Shown piece by piece: positions 15,531 to 23,222 of a stretch of DNA of 44,725 nucleotides. This DNA comes from DAOUJW01 sp034421015 (lineage in GTDB: Bacteria > Chloroflexota > Dehalococcoidia > Lucifugimonadales > UBA2985), in NCBI GenBank assembly GCA_034421015.1, contig DAOUKT010000038.1:1-44725 (forward strand), in the 5' to 3' direction. A program made the position numbers and the translations under genes. The notes under the pieces are model-generated. The model saw only the letters and a program-made list of their open reading frames with translations. It did no database searches and was not told the DNA's origin. Within the stretch, counting starts at the first letter, position 1. Each line of letters begins with the position of its first letter.

Positions 15531-15872
15531 TTACTCTGCAACCACCTTCAGACGCTTCGCCTTCTTGGCCTCCGCCTTCGGAATGCTGATGGTCAGGACC
15601 CCGTTCCTGTAGCCGGGCTGTATCTTCTCCGTGTCCACCGTGTCCGGCAGGCGCAGCGCACGGTGGAAGGAACCGGACCTGCGCTCTCGCATCAGGTACT
15701 CCCCCTCCTTGTGCTCAACGTCCGCGTGGGTCGCGGCCCTGATGGTCAGGACGTTGTCCTCAACGGACACGTCGATGTTGTCGGGGTCGACGCCGGGAAT
15801 AGACGCGTGCACCAGGATGTTGTCGCCCTCCCGGACCACGTCCAGCGGAACGCTCCAGACCTCCACCTCCAA
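15531..15872 (-). CDS. Small heat shock protein Hsp20, alpha-crystallin part
   Basis: This is the open part of an hsp20 gene: 113 residues covering the whole alpha-crystallin domain, from VWSVPLDVVREGDNILVHA, through IPGVDPDNIDV, to the GVLTISIPKAEA motif (the G-V-L hallmark) and a short tail KKAKRLKVVAE. The C-terminal I-x-I anchor is not obvious. Hsp20 proteins are ATP-independent holdases. The apparent start is a TTG directly after an in-frame TAG; the true gene starts at 15965 (next entry). If translated from here the protein lacks its oligomerising N-terminal arm. Divergent from dnaJ-hspR-clpC and probably HspR-regulated. Confidence 0.85.
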   Translation of the reverse strand: MEVEVWSVPLDVVREGDNILVHASIPGVDPDNIDVSVEDNVLTIRAATHADVEHKEGEYLMRERRSGSFHRALRLPDTVDTEKIQPGYRNGVLTISIPKAEAKKAKRLKVVAE

Positions 15873-15965
15873 GCCCTAATGACCCCCGAAGCCTCTCCAC
15901 ATCCTGTTGATTGTGTCCTCCATAGTCCTGAGATCCCTGAACGGCTCCCATCTCCTTAGCACCAT
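15873..15965 (-). pseudogene. hsp20 N-terminal arm cut off by an in-frame TAG
   Basis: ATG 15965 is preceded by a near-perfect AAAGGAGGTG ribosome site and reads MVLRRWEPFRDLRTMED and onward for 29 codons with the amphipathic, Trp/Arg/Phe-rich character of Hsp20 N-terminal arms. It then meets TAG at 15876-15878 (codon 30). Reading on in the same frame gives GLEVEVWSVPLD, the alpha-crystallin domain, with no frameshift. Together the frame would be 144 codons, the usual Hsp20 length. So one base change separates this from an intact gene: nonsense mutation, sequencing or assembly error, or reinitiation at the nearby TTG. Confidence 0.85.
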
Positions 15966-16026
15966 TTACACACCTCCTTTTCTGGTTTCTATAAGGCGCT
16001 CCCTGCCACCACCACCTCACAACGTC

Positions 16027-16056
16027 AGTATAATAACCTTGATAACGCTTTGTCAA
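16027..16056 (-). promoter_or_regulatory. Sigma70-like promoter for hsp20
   Basis: Minus strand TTGACA (16051-16056), an 18-bp spacer and TATACT (16027-16032). The -35 and spacer are covered by an inverted repeat that may bind HspR. Confidence 0.65.
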
Positions 16057-16057
16057 G
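16038..16057. promoter_or_regulatory. HAIR-like inverted repeat (possible HspR operator)
   Basis: CTTGATAACGCTTTGTCAAG: arms CTTGA and TCAAG separated by 10 bp, close to the HspR inverted repeat (CTTGAGT-N7-ACTCAAG, whose outer arms are 11 bp apart). It overlaps the -35 box and spacer of the hsp20 promoter and lies in the region shared with the divergent dnaJ promoter. An HspR gene is two cistrons away. The match is partial. Confidence 0.5.
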
Positions 16058-16085
16058 TCTTCTTCAAGGTCTTCAGTAAGTGTTC

Positions 16086-16114
16086 TTGACAATTCCTCAT
16101 CATATCTCTATACT
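16086..16114 (+). promoter_or_regulatory. Sigma70-like promoter for dnaJ-hspR-clpC
   Basis: TTGACA (16086-16091), a 17-bp spacer and TATACT (16109-16114): an almost consensus housekeeping promoter, as expected for a repressor-controlled heat shock operon. The expected start near 16121 leaves only about 11-17 nt of leader. Confidence 0.75.
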
Positions 16115-16131
16115 AACCATTGGGAGCTTAA

Positions 16132-17025
16132 GTGACAATGGCTGCAAACTACTACGACACCCTGGGAGTCGGCAAGGGCGCGGCGGAGAAGGACATTCGC
16201 CAAGCCTACCGGCGTCTTGCCCGCCAGTACCATCCCGACGTCAACCCTGGCGACAAGGCCTCCGAGGAGAGGTTCAAGGAGATCAACGAAGCCTACGAGG
16301 TGCTCTCAGACCCGGAGAAGCGCAAGAAGTACGACCAGTACGGGGACAGATGGAAGCACGCAGACCAGATTGAGCAGGAGCGGCAGAGGACTGCCAGCGG
16401 CCCCTTCGTGTGGGAATACGGCGGAGATCCGTCGTCCGATTTTGGCGGGTCCATTTTTGAAGACCTATTTGGCGGACGCGGCTTTGGACGGGCCTCCACC
16501 ACTTACCGGAGAAGGCCGGCGGTGGAGCAGCCGGTAACCGTGAGCCTGCAGGAGGCCTGCAACGGCACAACGCGCGTCATACAGCTCAACGGCGCCCAAG
16601 GATCGGGCAAGCGGCTGGAGGTCAAGATTCCTCCGGGCGTCGACAACGGCTCTCGCATACACGTCCGCCCGGACGAGTCCAACTCGGAGGACGTATACCT
16701 TGTGGTGTCGGTCAGGCCGGATGCCCGTTTCGAGAGGCGCGGCAACGACCTCCACACAAGGGTAAACGTGCCACTGGTGGACGCCGTGCTGGGCGGCGAG
16801 GTCAGGGTGCCCACCCTGGCGGAGCCGGTGATGCTCAAGATACCGCCTGAGACCCAGAATGGCCGTTCCTTCCGACTCTCCGGCAAGGGCATGCCCCGGC
16901 TGGGGTCGCCTGAAACGCGGGGCAGCATCTACGCCACGGTGCAGGTGACCACCCCAACCGGGCTGTCGGAGCGTCAGAGGGAGCTTTTCCGGGAGCTCAA
17001 GGCAATCCAGGACAAGGAGGACTGA
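16132..17025 (+). CDS. CbpA-type J-domain co-chaperone (DnaJ without zinc finger)
   Basis: 297-residue type II Hsp40. The J domain occupies about residues 5-70, with the HPD tripeptide in ARQYHPDVNPGD and KYDQYGDRW at its end. A short Gly/Phe-poor linker follows, then the C-terminal client-binding domains (VTVSLQEACNGTTR, LEVKIPPGVDNGSRI, RLSGKGMPRLG). No CxxCxGxG repeats, so this is CbpA-like rather than canonical DnaJ. It would stimulate a DnaK encoded elsewhere. The start is GTG 16132, 5 nt after GGGAG, or ATG 16138. First gene of the operon with hspR and clpC. Confidence 0.92.
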   Translation: MTMAANYYDTLGVGKGAAEKDIRQAYRRLARQYHPDVNPGDKASEERFKEINEAYEVLSDPEKRKKYDQYGDRWKHADQIEQERQRTASGPFVWEYGGDPSSDFGGSIFEDLFGGRGFGRASTTYRRRPAVEQPVTVSLQEACNGTTRVIQLNGAQGSGKRLEVKIPPGVDNGSRIHVRPDESNSEDVYLVVSVRPDARFERRGNDLHTRVNVPLVDAVLGGEVRVPTLAEPVMLKIPPETQNGRSFRLSGKGMPRLGSPETRGSIYATVQVTTPTGLSERQRELFRELKAIQDKED

Positions 17026-17029
17026 CATC

Positions 17030-17380
17030 ATGGTCACTTTCAGAAGTCAACCCTGGGACGACGACGAACCCTGCTTCGTGATAAGCGTGGCCGCAAGGAT
17101 GATCCAGGTACACACCCAGACGCTGAGATACTACGAGCGTGAGGGGCTTCTGGAGCCGGCGCGCTCCAGGGGCAACATCCGGCTCTACTCCCAGAGGGAC
17201 ATTGAGAAGCTGAGGCGCATCAAGACGCTGACCGAAGAGCTGGGCATCAACCTCGCCGGCGTGCAGGTGGTGCTGCGCATGATGGACCGCATGGCAGAGA
17301 TGGAGCAGGAGATTCAGAGCCTCAGGGACCAGGTGGAAGAACTGCAGTCCAGAAGGAGCTCAAACCGGGCAGACCGGTGA
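17030..17380 (+). CDS. hspR: HspR-type MerR-family heat shock repressor
   Basis: 116-residue MerR-like regulator. The winged HTH is VISVAARMIQVHTQTLRYYE-REGLLEPARSRGNIRLYS and the segment ELGINLAGVQVVLRMMD is characteristic of HspR. A C-terminal coiled coil (MEQEIQSLRDQVEELQSRR) serves dimerisation. HspR represses chaperone operons and is released on heat stress, with DnaK as co-repressor in actinobacteria. It starts 4 bp after the dnaJ-like stop. Candidate targets here are its own operon and the divergent hsp20. Confidence 0.88.
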   Translation: MVTFRSQPWDDDEPCFVISVAARMIQVHTQTLRYYEREGLLEPARSRGNIRLYSQRDIEKLRRIKTLTEELGINLAGVQVVLRMMDRMAEMEQEIQSLRDQVEELQSRRSSNRADR

Positions 17381-17421
17381 TTGCGCCGCCACGGACGCGC
17401 AGGGAAAGGAGGTAGCAGATA

Positions 17422-19869
17422 ATGGTTCTCAGACCCGAAGATTTTACAGACCAGGGCAACGAGGTACTGTCCAACTCCCAGGAAGTGGTGAGGCGATATC
17501 GCCACAGCCAGTGGGACGTGGAGCACATTCTCCTGGCCCTGTTGGAGCTTGAGGAGGGAGTGCCAGCAACGATTCTGCGACAGCTGGGCGTGGCGGTGGA
17601 CGCAATGCGGCGGCGCGTGCAGGAGGCGCTGGACCAGTCGCCCAAGACGGCGTACGAGACCTCTCAAATCTACGCGACGCCCCGGGCCACCATGCTGCTG
17701 GCCAACGCAAAGGCGGAAGCGGACCGGTTCAAGGACGATTTCGTGGGCGCGGAGCACATCCTCATAGCCATGACCCAGGTGCGGGACGGCGACACGCCCA
17801 TGATCCTGAAGGAGTACGGCGTGGACCGTGAGCAGGTCTACAAGGCCCTGGTGGAGATCAGGGGCAGCCACCGCGTCACGGACCAGAACGCGGAGAGCCG
17901 CTACCGCTCCCTGGAGCGGTTCAGCATTGACCTGACGGCCCTTGCACGCGACGGGAAGCTGGACCCCATCATAGGCCGGGACGTGGAGGTCAAGCGGGTG
18001 ATGCAGACCCTCACACGGCGCACCAAGAACAACCCGGCCATCATCGGCGAGGCGGGCGTGGGCAAGACCGCCATAGCGGAGGGACTTGCCCAGCGCATCG
18101 TCTCCGGGGACGTGCCGGAGGTGCTCAAGGGCCGCCGCCTTCTGGCCCTGGACATGGGCAACCTGGTGGCCGGCAGCAAGTTCAGGGGTGAGTTCGAGGA
18201 GCGGTTGAAGAGCGTCATCGACGAGGTGAAAGAGGCCCAGGGCGAGATAATCCTGTTCATCGACGAGATTCACACTGTCGTGGGAGCCGGAGCCGCTGAG
18301 GGCGGCCTGGACGCGAGCAATCTTCTGAAGCCGGCGCTGGCCCGCGGGGAGCTGCAGTGCATCGGCGCAACGACCCTTGACGAGTACAGGAAGCACATCG
18401 AGAGGGACTCTGCCCTGGAGCGTCGGTTCCAACCCATCCTTATCGAGGAGCCGGACGTGGACACGGCAGTCGAGATGCTGCGGGCCCTCTGCCCCCGCTA
18501 CGAGGCGCATCACAGGGTCAAGATAGACGAGTCGGCGCTGTGGGCCGCGGTCAAGCTGAGCCATCGCTACGTGGCCGACCGCAACCTGCCGGACAAGGCC
18601 GTCGACCTCATTGACGAGGCGGCCAGCAAGCTGCGCATCGAAGCTGAGAGCATGCCCGGCGAGCTCAAGGAGCGGGAGGACCACATTCGCCGCCTCCAGA
18701 ACGAGGAGGAGGCCGCCTCCCAGATGGCGGACTACGCGAGGGCTATGGAGCTGAGGTCGGAGCGCCTCCGCCTGGATGCGGACTACAGCGCCGACCGGGA
18801 GCGGTGGCTGCATGACCACAAGATAGACATGGTTGTGGATGAGGAGGACATAGGCAGGCTGGTTGCCCAGTGGACTGGCATCCCGGTGAGCCGGATGCTG
18901 GAGGAGGAGACGGAGAGGCTTCTGCACATGGAGGAGCGGCTCCACGAACGCGTCATCGGCCAGGACGAGGCCATTCGGGCGGTCTCCGAGGCCATACGGC
19001 GCTCAAGGGCGGGGCTTAAGGACCCCAAGCGGCCCATCGGCAGCTTCATCTTCCTGGGGCCCACTGGCGTGGGCAAGACGGAGCTGGCCCGCGCCCTGTC
19101 GGAGTTCCTGTTCGATCACGAGGAAGACCTGGTTCGCATCGACATGTCGGAGTACATGGAGAAGCACACAGTTTCACGGCTGGTCGGAGCGCCGCCGGGG
19201 TACGTGGGCTACGACGAGGGCGGGCAGCTCACGGAGGCCGTCCGCAGGCGTCCCTTCAAGGTGGTGCTCTTCGACGAAATCGAGAAGGCCCACCCGGACG
19301 TGTTCAACATACTGCTCCAGATACTTGAGGACGGCCGCCTCACAGACGGCCACGGGCGCACCGTGGACTTCAGGAACACTCTGGTCATCATGACCAGCAA
19401 CCTGGGCACGGGTGAAGCGGGCCGCCAGGTCATCGGGTTCAAGAGCGATGGAGCTACTTCAACGGACGTGGCTCGCATGAGAGCGTCCATCGAGGAGGCT
19501 CTGAAGAGGACGTTCCGGCCCGAGCTGCTCAACCGCATCGACGAGATAGTGATCTTTGAGCCGCTGACGCAGGAGCAGATCAAGCAGATCGTGGACCTCC
19601 TGATTGCCGAGGTGCAGAAGCGCCTGGATGAGCGGGACATAACCATTGAGGCGTCGGAGAGCGCGAGGGAGTGGCTGTCCCGGGAGGGCTTCGACCTCGT
19701 GTACGGAGCCAGGCCCCTGCGGCGGGCGGTCCAGCGCTTCGTGGAGAACCCCCTCTCGGTGAGGATACTGTCCGGGGAGTTCGGCGGCGGCGATGTGATC
19801 AGGATCGACACCTCTCCGGAGGGTCTCATCTTCGCACGGGTGGAAGCGGCCCTGGCAGCCTCAGTATAA
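17422..19869 (+). CDS. clpC: ClpC-type AAA+ unfoldase
   Basis: 815-residue double-ring Hsp100. Two Clp-N repeats (residues about 10-140, both with the VEHILLAL/AEHILIAM motif) precede AAA-1 (Walker A GEAGVGKT, Walker B ILFIDEIH), a short middle domain with a UVR-like pattern (QMADYARAMELRSERL), and AAA-2 (Walker A GPTGVGKT, Walker B VVLFDEIEKAH). Length, the short middle domain and a VIGF tripeptide loop after TSNLGTGEAG, the ClpP-docking site, indicate ClpC rather than ClpB. An AAAGGAGGT site lies before the ATG. Third gene of the HspR operon; ClpP is not in this window. Confidence 0.9.
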   Translation: MVLRPEDFTDQGNEVLSNSQEVVRRYRHSQWDVEHILLALLELEEGVPATILRQLGVAVDAMRRRVQEALDQSPKTAYETSQIYATPRATMLLANAKAEADRFKDDFVGAEHILIAMTQVRDGDTPMILKEYGVDREQVYKALVEIRGSHRVTDQNAESRYRSLERFSIDLTALARDGKLDPIIGRDVEVKRVMQTLTRRTKNNPAIIGEAGVGKTAIAEGLAQRIVSGDVPEVLKGRRLLALDMGNLVAGSKFRGEFEERLKSVIDEVKEAQGEIILFIDEIHTVVGAGAAEGGLDASNLLKPALARGELQCIGATTLDEYRKHIERDSALERRFQPILIEEPDVDTAVEMLRALCPRYEAHHRVKIDESALWAAVKLSHRYVADRNLPDKAVDLIDEAASKLRIEAESMPGELKEREDHIRRLQNEEEAASQMADYARAMELRSERLRLDADYSADRERWLHDHKIDMVVDEEDIGRLVAQWTGIPVSRMLEEETERLLHMEERLHERVIGQDEAIRAVSEAIRRSRAGLKDPKRPIGSFIFLGPTGVGKTELARALSEFLFDHEEDLVRIDMSEYMEKHTVSRLVGAPPGYVGYDEGGQLTEAVRRRPFKVVLFDEIEKAHPDVFNILLQILEDGRLTDGHGRTVDFRNTLVIMTSNLGTGEAGRQVIGFKSDGATSTDVARMRASIEEALKRTFRPELLNRIDEIVIFEPLTQEQIKQIVDLLIAEVQKRLDERDITIEASESAREWLSREGFDLVYGARPLRRAVQRFVENPLSVRILSGEFGGGDVIRIDTSPEGLIFARVEAALAASV

Positions 19870-19884
19870 TCGCACAGGGGACTT

Positions 19885-20709
19885 GTGGCAGAGCACAGAT
19901 TTGTAACCGTAAACGGCATACGCACTCACTACGTAGCGGCTGGAGAGGGCGAACCACTCCTGCTGCTGCACGGGTTGGGCGCGAGCCTCATGGCTTGGGC
20001 CACGAACATCGAACCTCTTTCCCAGAAGTTCAGCGTATACGCCATCGACATCCCGGGGCACGGCGACTCGGACAAGCCGGACATGGACTACCTCATGCCC
20101 ACGGCCGTCGACTTCATACGCGGGTTCATGGAGGCCCTGGGCATAGAGCGGGCCTCCTTCGCGGGCAACTCAATGGGCGGGATGATAGCTCTCAGGATCG
20201 CTGTGGAGCTGCCGGAGCTGGTGGACAGGCTGGTGCTAGTGGACACGGCGGGTCTCGGCCGGGACCTGGCGTGGTTCATCAGGGCGATGAGCCTCCCGCT
20301 GGTCGGAGAGATCATAGAGAACCCTTCGCCGCGGAATACGCGCGTCCTGCTCAAAAGGATCTTCTACAATCCCTCCCTCGTTCAGGACAGCCTGATTAGG
20401 GAGATACACCGCACCAGGGTGCTTCCGGGGTCCAAACGAGCCATCCTGAGGATCATACGGGGAGCCATTGGCTTGCGAGGTCTCCACTCAAAGTGGATAA
20501 TGACTGATGAGTTGGAGCAGCTCAACTCCCCAATTCTCATCGCCTGGGGCGCACAGGACAGGATAATCCCGGTAAGCCACGCGATAAACGCTGCGCAGAT
20601 TGCTCCCCAGGTCAGCCTCAGCATCTTCGAAGAATGCGGCCACTGGCCCCAGATGGAGAAGGGCAACGAGTTCAACCGCGTTGTCCTGGACTTTCTCACT
20701 GAAGAGTAG
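19885..20709 (+). CDS. Alpha/beta-fold hydrolase
   Basis: 274-residue single-domain hydrolase. The oxyanion region is LLLHGLGAS, the nucleophile elbow GNSMGG supplies the catalytic serine, the acid is in WGAQDRIIP and the histidine in ECGHWPQ. Such proteins cleave esters, C-C bonds (meta-cleavage hydrolases) or act as haloperoxidase-like enzymes; I cannot say which. No signal peptide, so cytosolic. GTG start with AGGGGA upstream, 15 bp after clpC, possibly read through from the heat shock operon. Confidence 0.88.
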   Translation: MAEHRFVTVNGIRTHYVAAGEGEPLLLLHGLGASLMAWATNIEPLSQKFSVYAIDIPGHGDSDKPDMDYLMPTAVDFIRGFMEALGIERASFAGNSMGGMIALRIAVELPELVDRLVLVDTAGLGRDLAWFIRAMSLPLVGEIIENPSPRNTRVLLKRIFYNPSLVQDSLIREIHRTRVLPGSKRAILRIIRGAIGLRGLHSKWIMTDELEQLNSPILIAWGAQDRIIPVSHAINAAQIAPQVSLSIFEECGHWPQMEKGNEFNRVVLDFLTEE

Positions 20710-20733
20710 AGATTCGATCCAGAGAAGACCTTA

Positions 20734-21360
20734 ATGAGCTTTGAACAGTTCGACAGCCATCAGAAGGGAAGCGCGCCAAGGCGGCTGTTGAACTACCTGA
20801 TAGCTATCCAGCACAACGAGACGGCCATGAAGGCCGTCTCCGTGGGGGTAGTCGCAGCTTTTGTAATCACGGTGCTCCTGTTGAGGAACCACCTCCCGGA
20901 CATACGCACCGTGGGCTACGTCGGAGTCCTGGTCCTCAGCTTTGTGGGCAGCGCGTCCATACTCATTCCCGTGCCCGGCATTGCCGCCGTGTGCGCAGGT
21001 CCCAGCATCGTCGGCCTGTCGCCCGTGATAGTGGCCCTCGTGGCGTCCGTGGGGGAAGCGTTCGGCGAGCTGTCAGGCTACCTGATTGGCTTCAGCGGCC
21101 GCGGCTTCGCGGACAAGAACCGCTTCTATCCCAGAATAGAGCGCTGGATGCAGGACAGGGGCGGGCTTGCCCTCTTTCTGGCGTCGTCGGTCCCCAATCC
21201 CTTCTTTGACCTCATTGGAATAGCCGGCGGGACTTTGAAATACCCAGTCTGGCGCTTCCTGCTGGCGGTGTGGGCCGGCAAGATGGTGAAGTCGCTCCTG
21301 ATTGCATACACCTGTTTCTTCGGATTCGAATGGGCCACCCGGTTCTTCGGCTTCGATTAG
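20734..21360 (+). CDS. VTT-domain (DedA/SNARE-associated-like) membrane protein
   Basis: 208-residue polytopic membrane protein. A basic cytoplasmic N-terminus is followed by about five hydrophobic segments. The region from VIVALVASVGEAFGELSGYLIG, through RFYPRIERWMQDRGG and SSVPNPFFDLIGIAGG, to VWRFLLAVWAGKMVKS is typical of VTT/SNARE-associated Golgi proteins, with re-entrant-like glycine-rich loops. DedA relatives are tied to lipid-carrier recycling, but the role here is unknown. 24 bp after the hydrolase gene, likely co-transcribed. Confidence 0.85.
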   Translation: MSFEQFDSHQKGSAPRRLLNYLIAIQHNETAMKAVSVGVVAAFVITVLLLRNHLPDIRTVGYVGVLVLSFVGSASILIPVPGIAAVCAGPSIVGLSPVIVALVASVGEAFGELSGYLIGFSGRGFADKNRFYPRIERWMQDRGGLALFLASSVPNPFFDLIGIAGGTLKYPVWRFLLAVWAGKMVKSLLIAYTCFFGFEWATRFFGFD

Positions 21361-21370
21361 ATCTCGCGCC

Positions 21371-22261
21371 CTAGATTCCCAGGGTCAATTGGCCCCGGGG
21401 CTCAGACGGGGCGGCGTGCCAGCCGCCCAGCCGCCATTTCTCCCTCAAGGAGTCCACAAGCTCCAGCACCGCGCCGGTGTACTCCCGGGGCGCATAGCTG
21501 GTCTTGTAGGCGTTCCGGTGCTCCGGGTAGAGATGGGGGTAAGACTCCCTGAGAAACGGCATGAACCACTCCCTGGAACCGGGCTTGAGGTGCAGCACGT
21601 TTGGCGCAAGGTACACGGCCTTGTGCTCCGACGCGGCGCTCACCACCGCCTCCAGACTCTCCCGAGAATCGGACAGGCCGGGAATAATGGGCGCCAGAAG
21701 TACACCGGCGGAGACTCCCGCCTCAACCAGCTGCTGCATTGCCTCCAATCGCTTGATGGGCTTGGGCGTCCCGGGCTCTGTCTTCCGCCATATGTCGTCA
21801 TCAAGGGACCCGACGCTGAAGTTGACGCGGCATTCGGCCACCCGTGATAGCTCCGCCAGCAGCTCGATGTCCCGCGTAACCAGCGCCGACTTTGTGGTTA
21901 TTGAGATGGGGTTGGCATGGTCTCGCAGCAGGGTGATCAGCCTTCGGGTGATCTCGTACTTGCGCTCTGCCGGTTCATAGGGGTCGCACGAGGTCCCGAT
22001 TGCAATGTGCTCCCTGCGCCAGCCGGGCCGTCGCAGCTCTTCCCGCAGGACCTCTGGAGCATTGACCTTCACAACAATTCGCTGGTCAAAGTCCTTGCCT
22101 GCGTCGTAGCCCAGGTACTGATGCGTCCCGCGCGCAAAGCAGTAGATGCAGGCGTGCTGGCATCCCCTGTACGGGTTGATGGTCCACTTGAAGGGCATTC
22201 CGCCCTGAACGCGGTTGATCAGCGTCCTGCACTCTATCTCTTCGAAGTATGCCCTGGCCAT
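21371..22261 (-). CDS. Radical SAM protein (Rv2578c/SplB-like)
   Basis: 296-residue radical SAM protein. The iron-sulfur motif CQHACIYC (CxxxCxxC) lies near residue 37, after NPYRGCQH, and a cluster-binding core follows (SCDPYEPAERKYEITR, SITTKSALVTRDIELL). The layout matches the Rv2578c family, which resembles spore photoproduct lyase; the reaction is unknown. The start ATG 22261 has GGGAGG 6 nt upstream; the frame extends a further 12 residues without a ribosome site. Convergent with the VTT gene, with only 10 bp between stops. Confidence 0.85.
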   Translation of the reverse strand: MARAYFEEIECRTLINRVQGGMPFKWTINPYRGCQHACIYCFARGTHQYLGYDAGKDFDQRIVVKVNAPEVLREELRRPGWRREHIAIGTSCDPYEPAERKYEITRRLITLLRDHANPISITTKSALVTRDIELLAELSRVAECRVNFSVGSLDDDIWRKTEPGTPKPIKRLEAMQQLVEAGVSAGVLLAPIIPGLSDSRESLEAVVSAASEHKAVYLAPNVLHLKPGSREWFMPFLRESYPHLYPEHRNAYKTSYAPREYTGAVLELVDSLREKWRLGGWHAAPSEPRGQLTLGI

Positions 22262-22473
22262 TTTCGCCCTCCCAGGTCGTCGTTGGGTGGGCGGCATTGT
22301 AATACAGAATATATGTTCTAGTCAAGGCCCTGTGGCGTTCAGACTCAGGAGGAGGGAGTCGTGGAAGGCCTGGGGCGTGCGAGGACTCTAACTGAGCCGC
22401 CGGGAGGCTAACGCCAGCTTGGCATCCTGCCGGACATTTCGTATATGGCGCTCACGGCCATATCTTCATCGTC

Positions 22474-22638
22474 TCAACGGGCGTATATCTGGCGGACACT
22501 CTCCAACTCCACGGTGGACAGCGATGGAAGCCGCCTCAACTCAGATTCACCCACCCTGTGGCCATTGAGAAAAGCCAGCCAGGACGCCACCCTATCGAAA
22601 ACGCCTGTCGTTGTGCGCTGCGTCTGTGCTCCAAGCAT
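22474..22638 (-). CDS. Small hypothetical protein (54 aa)
   Basis: A short frame beginning MLGAQTQRTTTGVFDRV and ending SVRQIYAR-stop. GGAGG lies 8 nt before the ATG, better than many large genes here. Third-position GC is high and the residue mix (Trp, Phe, charged helices) looks like coding sequence. I do not recognise the family. It has no membrane span. It sits alone upstream of the radical SAM gene on the same strand, 212 bp away. Confidence 0.55.
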   Translation of the reverse strand: MLGAQTQRTTTGVFDRVASWLAFLNGHRVGESELRRLPSLSTVELESVRQIYAR

Positions 22639-22734
22639 GTAACGCGCCTCCGGCTAGAGTATTGGACTTATGTACCTGTGTTTCTTTATACATCCCTTCA
22701 AAGAATCCCAACCCACTCGAAAGAAACTACAAGG

Positions 22735-22971
22735 CTAGTCTGGCCTGTCATCCTTGATGAAGCTCGTCACCAAGCTCTCCACACCCTTCAACCTCTCACT
22801 AATGTCCTCCAAGGAGCCTTTTATTTCCTTGAAAGACTCTTGGAACCCCTGTTTAGTGACCATCTGTTCCCTTATGTCCTCTACATGACCACCGATTCTA
22901 TCAAGTCTAGCGACTAACGGCTTGATGATAGTCTCCAAATCAGCTTTAGTGACATATTCTTGCGTGGTCAT
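22735..22971 (-). CDS. Small coiled-coil hypothetical protein (78 aa)
   Basis: Reads MTTQEYVTKADLETIIKPL and continues with heptad-like spacing of Ile/Val/Leu (LDRIGGHVEDIREQMV, FKEIKGSLEDISERLKGVE), so a helical coiled coil over most of its length. The tail is acidic. No signal peptide. The composition resembles small phage- or plasmid-type accessory proteins; AT content is higher than in neighbouring genes, consistent with transfer. The ribosome site is weak. Function unknown. Confidence 0.6.
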   Translation of the reverse strand: MTTQEYVTKADLETIIKPLVARLDRIGGHVEDIREQMVTKQGFQESFKEIKGSLEDISERLKGVESLVTSFIKDDRPD

Positions 22972-23006
22972 TCAAGTGCCCCACTTGCTTTTGATATATT
23001 GATACT

Positions 23007-23040
23007 GACATTCGGGTATAAGTTTGTCAAGGACATTCGG
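23007..23040. repeat. Direct repeat GACATTCGG x2
   Basis: GACATTCGG occurs at 23007-23015 and 23032-23040, with a minus-strand TTGACA (23025-23030) between them, upstream of the coiled-coil gene. It could be an operator, though no good -10 is seen. The remaining DNA between 22972 and 23222 is AT-richer and shows no gene. Confidence 0.4.
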
Positions 23041-23222
23041 AGTACTGAGGTTCAAATAGGATTACTAAAGCAACGAATAGAGCCCTTACCCGTCCCATAG
23101 AGCCTCCTCCATTGGTACTGGGCAAGAGTACCGGAGTATAGCAAATGACGTGAGAATCTGTGAGAGCACTTATGCCTGGGTGCAGTAAAACTAGGCGTTT
23201 CTCCCCAAAGATATATGATTCT

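Noticed and set aside
15876..15878. Pyrrolysine or programmed amber recoding in hsp20
   Set aside because: No pyl genes, no PYLIS-like structure and no reason for recoding in an Hsp20 arm. A mutation, an error or reinitiation is simpler.
15760..16092. 110-codon minus frame across the hsp20 start
   Set aside because: It reads out of frame through the hsp20 coding sequence and through its promoter; the residues are not protein-like (RGPGGRQHPGARVYSRRR).
17314..18945. 543-codon frame opposite clpC
   Set aside because: Antisense shadow; the plus strand encodes all the ClpC motifs.
17422..19869. ClpB disaggregase
   Set aside because: The middle domain is far too short for ClpB and there is a ClpP-docking VIGF loop.
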